A DNA stretch of 64,000 bases. Source: Bactrocera neohumeralis. Its lineage: Eukaryota; Arthropoda; Insecta; Diptera; Tephritidae. This document shows, one piece after another, positions 1 through 9,119 of the stretch (positions are counted from its first letter, which is position 1; each line of letters opens with the position of its first letter). The stretch spans positions 7,345,341 to 7,409,340 of the forward strand of contig NW_026089624.1 of NCBI RefSeq assembly GCF_024586455.1, given 5' to 3'. The position numbers were made by a program, and so were the translations under genes. Below the pieces are notes generated by a model. It saw only the letters and a list, made by a program, of their open reading frames with translations. It was not told the origin of the DNA and made no database searches.

Positions 1-1
1 T

Positions 2-1712
2 GATGCTATAAATACAATAAAGAAACTATTAAAAGAAAAAATCGAATTATACCAACCAAACTTCAAAAAAGGATTCGACCTAACCACAGACGCTAGCAAT
101 TACGCTATAGGAGCAGTTTTAAACCAAGGAAAAAACCCGGTAGCATTCATATCACGAACTCTAAAACAAACAGAACAAAATTACTCCACGAATGAAAAGG
201 AGATGTTAGCAATAGTTTGGTCATTACAGAAACTAAGAAACTACTTGTACGGTATCGCAGATTTAACGATTTACACCGACCATCAATCATTAATTTTTTC
301 AATATCGGAAAAAAACCCAAACACCAAATTGAAAAGATGGAAAAATCTAATAGAAGAATATGGTGCGAAATGAAAATATAAACCGGGACAAGAAAATGTC
401 GTAGCCGATGCACTATCGCGTCAAATTAATACCACATCAGATACGTCTATGCACTCTGCAGAATCGTCTGAATTAAGACACATAACACAAGTGAAAACAC
501 CATTTAATTCCTTTAAAACACAAATTGAAATAATTCACGATAAAGAAAATAGCTTAGAAGCGAACACGCCATTTCCCGAATACGAACGGCTTACGATTAA
601 ATTTCAAACAAAAGAATACTTAATAGAAACATTAAAAAAATTAATGAAGCCTAAACGAACCACAGCTTTCCACGCAGACCTAAAAACATGGTACGACGTG
701 AGGAAAGACATAAAGCTCACATTCGATACATACGCAAAAGTGTTTACTCAACACAAACTAAAAGACATAAAAGACCCAACAGATAGAGAAAATATATTAC
801 AATACACACATACCAGAGCGCACAGAAACGCTAAAAATAATTATCAAGAAATTACAGAAACTTGTTATTGGCCAACACTAAGAAAAGACACAGAAAAAAT
901 AGTCAGACACTGTACAAACTGTACAAAGAACAAATAAGAAAGAAAACCAATTAAACACGTAATCGGAACAACGCCAACACCCAATTTAGCTGGCACATCT
1001 ATTCAAATGGACATATTCCAAATACGCGGCACGAGATACTTATCTAGCATTTGTCGCTACTCTAAATACACATACTTACGTAAACTCGACACGAAGCGAG
1101 AATTCCACGAAATAATAGAAGAAGTCATCACACAAATATTCTCCAACTGTACCGAACTAATGACAGATAACGAAAACATATTCAGCGGCGTCGGCACAAC
1201 AGCACTAATGAAAAAGCTACAAATTAAACATATACTCACAGCAGTGCATCATTCAACATCGAACGCACAAGTCGAGCGGTTACATTCGACGATACTAGAA
1301 ATAGCTAGGACATTAGCAGCAGACAAGGAAAGTACAGCAGATGAAGAAATATTTCAGGCAGGAAAAGAATACAACAGGACACTACATTCAGTAACCGAAG
1401 CAAGACCAGTAGATGTATTCTTTAACAGGAACCTACATCCTGACATAGCAGAAAAAATAAAAAAGAAACAAAATTGCTTGCTTGAATACCACAACAAGAA
1501 AAGAAAACACAGAGAATTCCATGAAGGACAAATAATCTACGAAAAAACAGACAAGAGATAAATCCAGTCATCGTTATACAAAACATATAGTAAAAGAAAA
1601 CCGTGAGGACACAGTCTTAACAACCAAGGGGAGGATCATACCCAAGGATAACATACGCAATGTCAACACAACAAATATGGATATTGCTGGTAACAATACT
1701 ACTACTACATAA
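2..1712 (+). pseudogene. gypsy/errantivirus-like pol, RNase H-integrase part
   Basis: The window opens inside a Ty3/gypsy-type pol gene that begins upstream. The frame starting at base 2 shows a gypsy RNase H (TTDASNYAIG near 85-110, YTDHQS near 275), then an integrase zinc finger (two His near 805-825, CTNC near 913-924) and an integrase core with Asp at 1010, Asp at 1166 and Glu at 1274, which is D,D35E spacing. Stops at 371-373 and 935-937 interrupt the frame. After the stop at 1559-1561 the C-terminal tail (RIIPKDNIRN) continues in another frame to about 1712, overlapping the following env start as in gypsy-like elements. Integrase inserts the cDNA copy into host DNA. The copy is dead as read. 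Family assignment rests on domain order and the env that follows. Confidence 0.85.
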
Positions 1713-2933
1713 ACAACTACAAACATACGAAATAACTAACGTCGAAGACAAAAAATATATATTTAACACAAACAGACCCATCTTACATATACAACGAAGA
1801 AGATTATTTATTCCACATAGTGAATTTAACGACAATCTTAGACTATTATGAAACCATAACAACATCCATAAACGACCACCACAGCAATGAGCAAATAGCA
1901 GATACGATGCTCATACAAAGGATAGAAGCACTAAAGGATCAGTTATTAACAAGGAGACACAAACGAGCATTAAATTTCCTAGGCAGTATATTCAGCTTCA
2001 TAACTGGAGTTCCAGACCATGACGATGTCATAAAATAAAAAGAAAAAATAAATAATATCTAAAAAATAATAAACAACAAATAATAAACTCACTTCGAAAA
2101 ATTATTAGACACGATTAACGTTAAAGCCATTAAACAAAGAATGGTATTGCAGGAAATACACAAGGAACTGTTAGACTTAACAATAACAATAAATTTTGCA
2201 AAAAATAAAAATTTTTATTCAGGTGCAATAAATATAGAAGAAGTGGAAAAGATCCTGAATACAGAATAAATAACCCTTCCAGCTATAGATATATTACAAT
2301 ACGCAGAAATACATGTAGTCAGGGTAGATAACGCCTTCATTACTATATATAAATACCCAATCATATCAAAGCAATGTAATACCTATGACATAACTGCTCT
2401 AAAATCTCCTAACGGGAAACTTATATTAGACCCACTGATAGCACAATGTAATAATAAACTCATAACAATCACTAAATGTAGAAATAATATGAGTAAATAC
2501 ATATATTTGTAAGCAAAACAAACAAGACAATATTACCAAGAAGCCTTTTGTAATACAATAGAAGAAAATAATATCCCCCTATTGCAGATAAACCAAGGAA
2601 ACATTCTCCTCGAAGGAGAACACAAAATTAATAATGAAACAATTAATGGAACTAATTTAATACAATTTATTGATACAATAAAAATTGATGGTAAAGAATA
2701 TCATAACCAAAAAGAAAAAATTAACGAATATATAAAAAATCACTCTAATGATAAAATTAAACTATTAGAAATCTTGAGTGGAGAATCTAACTATAAATTT
2801 AACAACTTCCAAAAATTACATACATTCATAATCCCTTTTGAGGAACACCCTATTAAAACAACTCTTATAACAATAAGTATAATCGCTATTTTAATAATTT
2901 TAACAAATTATATGTATTGTAGATTACCCATTA
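1660..2933 (+). pseudogene. errantivirus-like env, decayed, cut by assembly gap
   Basis: Third ORF of the same element. An N-terminal hydrophobic stretch (1660-1720) resembles a signal peptide. A basic RHKR cleavage-type site at about 1957-1968 is followed by a hydrophobic segment and a TGVPDHDD motif, the layout known for insect errantivirus/baculovirus F-type fusion proteins. A hydrophobic segment just before the gap (about 2850-2925) fits the C-terminal membrane anchor. The frame shifts near 1840 and carries several stops between 2036 and 2515, so no functional envelope protein is encoded. The 3' end and LTR are lost in the gap. Confidence 0.75.
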
Positions 2934-3033
2934 NNNNNNNNNNNNNNNNNNNNNNNNNNNNNNNNNNNNNNNNNNNNNNNNNNNNNNNNNNNNNNNNNNN
3001 NNNNNNNNNNNNNNNNNNNNNNNNNNNNNNNNN
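2934..3033. other. assembly gap of exactly 100 N
   Basis: Exactly 100 N, a conventional placeholder length, so the real distance is unknown. Errantivirus env lies on the left and minus-strand BEL gag on the right; their adjacency is not proven. Confidence 0.99.
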
Positions 3034-3345
3034 AAGATTTCAGCCTGTGCCCTCCTTTACACAGTTCGCATGACGAATGTTTATTTTGTTCCGATGTGAA
3101 CGCTTGTGTTTTGAAAAAAACTACGATTTAAGTTGTTGTTACTCGCTTGGGGTCTACTAAAGCTTCGATTTAGGTCGTGTTGAACGTTTTTAGTTCTGAC
3201 CATTTTTTCATCTACCCTTTCTGCAATTTCGTATTGGGTAGTTAAGAAATCGGTCATTTGTTGCCACGTTGGGCACTTTCTTCGTGATGAGAGCGATTGC
3301 GCCCACAAAAGCAACGATTTTTCTGGTAATGCGGATGTGCATATA
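3034..3345 (-). pseudogene. BEL/Pao gag, distal part with zinc knuckle
   Basis: Minus-strand continuation of the gag at 4326-5233, separated from it by a mariner insertion. Read on the minus strand it gives a segment containing LPEKSLLLW and PTWQQMTDFL, typical of BEL/Pao gag after the DUF1759 region. A CELCKGGHRLKS zinc knuckle lies at about 3034-3070, in a frame shifted by one base at about 3083, where the main frame hits a stop. The last Cys of the knuckle falls in the gap. Gag packages the retrotransposon RNA. This copy is broken by the insertion, the frameshift and a nonsense codon upstream. Confidence 0.75.
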
Positions 3346-4323
3346 TCGGGTGATTTTTTAAGAGCTTGATAACTTTTTTTAAAAAAAAAACGCATAAAAT
3401 TTGCAAAATCTCATCGGTTCTTTATTTGAAACGTTAGATTGGTTCATGACATTTACTTTTTGAAGATAATTTCATTTAAATGTTGACCGCGGCTGCGTCT
3501 TAGGTGGTCCATTCGAAAGTCCAATTTTGGGCAACTTTTTCGAGCATTTCGGCCGGAATAGCCCGAATTTCTTCGGAAATGTTGTCTTCCAAAGCTGGAA
3601 TAGTTGCTGGCTTATTTCTGTAGACTTTAGACTTGACGTAGCCCCACAAAAAATAGTCTAAAGGCGTTAAATCGCATGATCTTGGTGGCCAACTGCCCAT
3701 GCATCCCGAAAAATGCACTGTTTGGTGGTTTGTACGCTGGTGGAATCATTGGACCGTATTTTTTCAAAGATGCTGTTGGACGCAACGTTACGGTGAATGG
3801 CGATCGCTATCGTTCGATGCTAACAAACTTTTTGTTGCCAAAAATGGAAGAACTGAACTTGGTTGACATGTGGTTTCAACAAGATGGCGCTACATGCCAC
3901 ACAGCTCGCGATTCTATGGCCATTTTGAGGGAAAACTTCGGAGAACAATTCATCTCAAGAAATGGACCCGTAAGTTGGCCACCAAGATCATCATGATTTA
4001 ACGCCTTTAGACTATTTTTTGTGGGGCTACGTCAAGTCTAAAGTTTACAGAAATAAGCCAGCAACTATTCCAGTTTTGGAAGACAACATTTCCGAAGAAA
4101 TTCGGGCTATTCCGGCCGAAATGCTCGAAAAAGTTGCCCAAAATTGGACTTTCCGAATGGACCACCTAAGACGCAGCCGCGGTCAACATTTAAATGAAAT
4201 TATCTTCAAAAAGTAAATGTCATGAACCAATCCAACGTTTCAAATAAAGAACCGATGAGATTTTGCAAATTTTATGCGTTTTTTTTTTAAAAAAAGTTAT
4301 CAAGCTCTTAAAAAATCACCCGA
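3346..4323. mobile_element. rosa-type (DD41D) mariner, inverted-duplicate form
   Basis: A 978-bp insertion flanked by TA duplications (3344-3345, 4324-4325). Both ends carry the same terminal sequence (TCGGGTGATTTTTTAAGAGC and its complement), and the inverted match extends about 345 bp inward, through the transposase C-terminus, to a junction near 3692. The element is therefore two copies of the 3' part of a mariner, head to head, with no 5' part. It lies inside BEL gag, and removing it with one TA rejoins the gag frame. Family naming is from the transposase spacing described in the next entry. Confidence 0.85.
3692..4216 (+). pseudogene. DD41D mariner transposase, C-terminal part
   Basis: The plus strand carries the C-terminal half of a mariner transposase: GGIIGPYFF, QQDGATCHTA (second catalytic Asp) and DLTPLDYFLWG (third). 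Forty-one residues separate the last two Asp, which is the DD41D arrangement of the rosa group. A 2-bp loss near 3724 (relative to 23617) and an insertion near 3992, creating a stop near 3997, break the frame; it resumes to the natural end at 4216. The same C-terminus appears again on the minus strand at 3500-3690. The N-terminal DNA-binding part is absent, so no active enzyme is possible. Confidence 0.85.
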
Positions 4324-4325
4324 TA

Positions 4326-5233
4326 TTTACCAGAATGGGGTCCCAATTGTCTGTGGGAACATTCTGTGTCGCTAGAACCGACAAGCAATTTGAAACAGTG
4401 GATTGAAGTTGTATAAATTCTTCACTTGTTTCTTTTTGAATTTTTGGTTAATTCATTAATATAGTGACTTGTTTGTCGACTAATATTCTTTCGTTTTCGT
4501 AACGAGCTTTTAGAGCTTTCCATGCATAATTGAAATTTTCGTCATTAAGAGCGAACTGTTTGACTAATACCCCTGCTTGACCTTTAGTTTTGTATCGGAG
4601 GTGATACAATTTTTGTGCATTAGATAATTTAGGATGGTTTATGTACACGCCCGTAAACATGTCCCGGAAGGACGGCCATTGTTCATAACCTCCATGAAAT
4701 ATTTCTGTATCGCATGCTGGCACTTTAAGGTGAATGCCTGAACTCGCCTCTTGACTTTGAATTTGTGGCAGCTCTACTCTACTGTAGGGAGTAGGTGCAA
4801 TTGCTTTAATTAATCTCAATTGGTCGGCGATCATAGCTATCGTTTCCTCGTACTGGTCTAAGCAGTGTTCATATTTGGAGTATGCTGAAGATTTGAAGTT
4901 TTCAGGTAGATCTGATTCGTCAGATTCTACAATTGCGTCATACGCAGTTTGGAGACGTGTCCAGAAATTGCTTAGATTTTCTTTTTTGATTTCTAATACC
5001 GATTCAGAATTGTCTTGAATCGGTGGAGATGAAAACCGAGTGCAGTATCGAATTAGACTGTCACTCTCAGCAATAAATTTAGTATATGAAATATCTTTCA
5101 GCTTTTTTTGCTTTGTAGCACCTTGCTTTGAGCGTGTAGCATCAGCAGGTGTACATGGGCTCTTTTCTTCTGAAATCATTTTTTGTACTTTTAAATATTG
5201 TGTTGATTTAGATTCCTTAGAATCTCTGTTCAT
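4326..5233 (-). pseudogene. BEL/Pao gag, N-terminal part (DUF1759)
   Basis: Minus-strand ORF of 261 codons (5233 to 4448), starting with an ATG. The region around FHGGYEQWPSFRDMF and YHLRYKTKGQA matches the DUF1759 gag family of BEL/Pao retrotransposons. The ORF stops at 4448-4450, but similarity continues in the same frame to the mariner insertion (SEEFIQLQSTVSNCL, DNWDPILV), so the stop looks like a single nonsense change. The distal part resumes at 3345. The upstream leader leads back to a primer-binding site at 8970-8984. Confidence 0.85.
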
Positions 5234-6379
5234 TTAGATAATGTGATAATATTGAAATATATACATATATGAGAAAAGAAAAATTCTCTCAGTGTACTTT
5301 TGATAACAATAAGTACGCGTGAAATCTTTAAGATAAAAATGTTTTTTTTTGTATCAAATAGCGAACGCGTATTTCTTTTTACTTATTCCCGGTGCTTATG
5401 TATTTAGCTACTAGTTTGTTCTTGTTGTTGTTTTTTATTTTATTTAATGTTTCGTACTCGTTAGCAAATACTTGCGTATACGCGCGATAATGCAAAATGG
5501 AGAAAAAGGTTGATGACCTTTGTATATAAGTTTGCACAATATGTGCGTGTTTATGTGCATACGTAAGATGCAAAAAATTTATTTTTTTGTTTTGTTTTGT
5601 TTGCAATCCTGCTTGCTTGTGCTTTAACAAGAACAAGGGCTATTGCTGGACAGGTGCCGATTTGGTCTTTGCATATAAGTAAGTGTGTGTAAATACTTGA
5701 AAATGGCAATACGTATTTAATTGCTTTTTCTTTCTACCAACGCTTAAAATTTTTTGTTTTATTTGTCCGTGATTAAATTTTTTTTTTTTTATAACAAATT
5801 TTTAAATTTTTTTATAAATTAAAATTTCAACACTTAATTTTGTACCCTATGTACGTTGTATATGCCGGCATAGGCAAATTGTATGCCGTATGTACATATG
5901 GATGTAAATAATATTTGCCGTACGGATAACGCGGAATAGAAAATTGTGAAGTGCAGGTATGCACTTTTGGTTGATTGTAGTTTCGCTGATTATACATACA
6001 TGTTTATGGGTTTATGTCGCATTAATTTCGTTTCTCACTTTGTTTCTGACATATGAAAGGTATGTACATATGAAAGTGGTAACTATTGGCATATATGTAT
6101 GTTTGGTTTTGTTATTTTTACTTTCTCTTTTTAAATTTCGCAATTGCCCTAGCTTACTTTTTGCGCAATCCTGCTTATACTGGTTTGAGTATAAGTGGTA
6201 TGCCGGAAAATTTTGTCATACTTGAAATTTTGTTTTTTGTTTTTTGTTTTTTTTTTTGATTTTTAATGTTGTGTGTTTGGATACACAAATGTAAGCATAA
6301 GTAGGCCTTTTAACAGATATGTATATGCCGGTATATATAACTATAAATATATATATACATATATATGTATATATATACA
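5234..6379 (-). other. BEL leader, part 1; AT-rich, no gene seen
   Basis: Between the gag ATG and the Tc1-like insertion the sequence is T- or A-rich with homopolymer runs and TATGTACATA-type repeats. Open frames here are low-complexity and show no domain. Its position between gag and the primer-binding site makes it the likely 5' leader of the BEL element. The total leader without the Tc1 insert would be about 2.1 kb, unusually long, so extra unrecognised insertions are possible. Confidence 0.4.
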
Positions 6380-6381
6380 TA

Positions 6382-7996
6382 CATTATCCGACAAAACTAT
6401 GTATACCCCAGCACATTTTATATTGTTCTTTGAATATTTTTTTCAAAAGTTCAACAATTCAAAAATTGTACATACGGTAAGTGCACACTGTAAGTTGACA
6501 AATAATAACGGTATGATATTTACCGTTAGCTTTTATTTTGCTTGCAGAATGTGCACTTGTTGATGATCAGTTGAACTTTGCAGGCGACGAAATTATGTAT
6601 ACCGTGGCAATTCTTGTGCGTAGTGTTTCTTTGCGTAAATAGTTTTTGCAAATATTTAGAAACAAACTCGACAAAGGTAAAATTTCATCATTTTATACTC
6701 GATAAAAGTGTTTGGGTAAATAATATAAAGATTTTATTTAGTGAAAGCGTTGGCCTGCGAAAATTGATTGTTCGTGATCATTTAGATGGAATGGGATACG
6801 GAAAAATTGCAAACAAATATTCTAAAAGCAAGGCCACAATCCAAAAAGTGATAAAAAATTACCAAAAAAATGGTGGGCTAGAGAGTGCTCCAAGATCAGG
6901 CCGCCCTAGAGTAACTACAGTGCGCGAAGAGACAAAAATAGTGAGAGAAGTGAAAAAAGATCCGACTGTATCAGCCCGATTTATTAAGCAGAGCCTTCAA
7001 ATAGATGTTTCCGAGCGAACAATTCAACGAAGAATTCGAGAGGACGGGTATTCCGCTACTACAAGATTAAAAAACCGTTCATCAGCAAGAAAAATTTAAA
7101 GGCACGATTGGAGTTTGCAAAAAAGTATTACAAACTGCCGCCAAATTTTTGGAAAAAGGTAATTTGGAGTGATGAAAGCAAATTTGAATTTAAAAATACT
7201 AAAGGACGGCAAAAAGTTTGGCGAAAGAGCCACGAGAAGCTTCAGAGTAAATGCATTCAAAGCACCATAAAGTTTGGAGGCGGAAATGTATTGGTTTGGG
7301 GTTGTTTTAGCTACAGTGGTCTCTCAAATCTCGTAATGATCGAAGGTAAAATGACGGGAGAGTCTTATGTTCAAATGTTAAGTACCAATTTGGAGCCACC
7401 TACGCAAAAAATGGGCATACAGGATAACTTCATATACCAGCAGGACAACGACCCCAAGCATACAAGTCGGGTTGCAAAAGAATACTTCGAACAAAAATCG
7501 ATAGAACTGCTACCATGGCCTGCCCAAAGCCCCGACTTAAACCCCATTGAGCACTTATGGCAATATTTGGATGACAAGCTTGACCGATCTTCTTTCCATT
7601 CAAATAAAGGCGAGATTTTTAATAAATTGAAAGACTCCTGGAAAATATACCACAGTCACTCCTTAAAAACTTGGTTGACAGCATGCCTCGACGTCTATTG
7701 GCAGTAATTAATGCTAAGGGTGGCAACACTAAATATTGAAGCTCTAGTGTGAAGGTAACCTCAAAATTTATTCGGGTATACATACTTTTGTCGTTCCTAA
7801 GAATTTCTCTTTTTCAGATTACCGCGTATTTTGCAGTCACTAGCACTAAAATGCTGAAAATTAATTTAATTTTTTGTATTTAGTATACTCATAAGCAAAA
7901 ACAAAAACCATGCAAAAAAATAAACTTCACTTTTCTAAAGATATGATAATTTTCTTTTCAACTTTCATGGGGTATACATAGTTTTGTCGGATACTG
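6382..7996 (+). mobile_element. Tc1-like transposon with IR/DR ends
   Basis: A 1615-bp element flanked by TA (6380-6381 and 7997-7998). The ends are inverted copies of CMKTATCCGACAAAACTATG, with only the third base differing. A second, inner copy of the same motif (GAC-AAA-TATGTATACC) lies about 195-200 bp inside each end, at about 6588-6607 and 7776-7794. This inverted-repeat/direct-repeat layout is known in Tc1-like elements such as Minos and Sleeping Beauty. It carries one transposase gene and sits in the BEL leader. Confidence 0.9.
6752..7739 (+). pseudogene. Tc1-like DD34E transposase with two frameshifts
   Basis: The N-terminal part (GLRKLIVRDHLDGMGYGKIA, then PRSGRPR) is a paired-like helix-turn-helix DNA-binding region with a GRPR linker. 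The catalytic domain follows: VIWSDESKF, QQDNDPKHTS and SPDLNPIEHLW, with 34 residues between the last two catalytic residues. The frame shifts in a poly-A run near 7066-7071, and again near 7667, after which the usual C-terminus (SMPRRLLAVI) runs to a stop at 7737-7739. The start codon is not resolved; no clear ATG precedes the conserved region. Two small indels separate it from an intact gene, so decay is fairly recent. Confidence 0.9.
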
Positions 7997-7998
7997 TA

Positions 7999-8969
7999 TA
8001 TGTCATACTATATACCGTTCATACATACATATATTGAATGTACATATATAATGTACCAAACTGTTTTCGGTTTCCCGGAAATCAACCGTAAGTTCGGACA
8101 GTTTGGTAGCAACTGTTCTATTAAAATTTACAGGATCGTATACAGTTTTAGAGAGATCAACTGTAAATATTAACATACATATACGCAAATAAGTATAAAT
8201 TATTTAAAATAATAGATGGAGTTGATACACTCACTTTGTGCCGCTTCAAGGGACTTTGAGGGCTTTATATGGTTTGAAATGTGGTTGAGCTTATTTTTTT
8301 TTTTTTGCCAATGCGTCCAAGCTGCTTCCTTGTCCGTTTCCTTTCCTGTTTGGTGTTCCTTGTTCCGTTGTTCTTAATTTCCCTTTGTTGGTTGGCCTTT
8401 TAGGTTTTTATTATTCTTACTATTATTATAATTTTTTTTGTTTCACATTTATAAAAGTTTAATTTTCACAAAGACTATATTTTTTAATCTTCGCGCCCGT
8501 GATGATTTTCTGTTTTTTTTTGTTAAATAATATTTCGCGCCCGACTTTTGATATTATTATATTTTTTTTGTTTTTGGCTTTTTGGTTTTAAGCACTGTCT
8601 TGTATGTATGTATATGTATATTTATTTGTTTTTTTTATTATTATTTTTTTTTTGTTTTGGGAATCGCACCACGGAACGGTTTCGTGTCAGTTTTTCAAAC
8701 CGTTTTTTTTTCTATATATGTATGTATGTATATGTCACCTCACGAAACTTTTTTTTGAACTTTTTTTTTTGTATGTGTATATGTATGTATATGACACCGC
8801 ACCTTTTATTTTATAATATTTTCTGTATATATTGTATGTGTCACCTCACTTTAATTTTTCACATGAATGTTTGTATATTGGTATGTCACTTTTTACGTAT
8901 TTTGCCGCTTGAATCTTTTTTGTTTTGTTTTTTTTTTTGGTTTTGTTTTCCAAATAGTGCCTTTCTTAG
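7999..8969 (-). other. BEL leader, part 2; T-rich with degenerate repeats
   Basis: T-rich on the plus strand. It has two copies of a CGCGCCCG motif (near 8493 and 8536) and several irregular copies of a unit with a poly-T run, TATGTATGTATATG, then a GTCACCTCAC-like stretch (near 8700-8880). The open frames are repeat artefacts. By position it is the upstream part of the BEL leader, next to the primer-binding site. Confidence 0.4.
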
Positions 8970-8984
8970 CGGCTCGAAGGACCA
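8970..8984 (-). promoter_or_regulatory. retrotransposon primer-binding site, tRNA-Tyr type
   Basis: The plus strand reads CGGCTCGAAGGACCA, which equals the 3' end of fly tRNA-Tyr including CCA (known from the tRNA, not computed here). On the minus strand it is therefore a 15-nt site to which tRNA-Tyr could anneal and prime reverse transcription. It lies 2-3 bases from a CA end of a putative LTR, as expected, and upstream of the minus-strand gag. Confidence 0.7.
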
Positions 8985-8985
8985 A

Positions 8986-9110
8986 TGTTTAAAGCAGCAG
9001 TGTCCAATTCACCTTTTATCTTTTAGCACACCTACCACTTTCACTTTCAAATAAAACCACTCGGTTAAGGGATAAAAGTAATCAATCAGTTTTAATGATA
9101 TTCTTAATTT
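8986..9110 (-). repeat. 3' part of the BEL 5' LTR
   Basis: Directly upstream of the primer site on the minus strand. The end reads CTGCTTTAAACA, closing in CA as LTRs do. The sequence includes AATAAA-like stretches. The other LTR edge is not visible because the I-type LINE begins at about 9111. The boundary is inferred. Confidence 0.45.
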
Positions 9111-9119
9111 ATTTACACA

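Noticed and set aside
8970..8984. A tRNA-Tyr gene
   Set aside because: Only the 15-base 3' end is present and no cloverleaf surrounds it. The CCA is encoded, as in a retrotransposon primer site, not in a nuclear tRNA gene.
8548..9054. 168-codon open frame on the plus strand
   Set aside because: The translation is Phe/Tyr-rich from poly-T and TATG repeats, with no domain. It lies in the BEL leader, so it is low-complexity noise.
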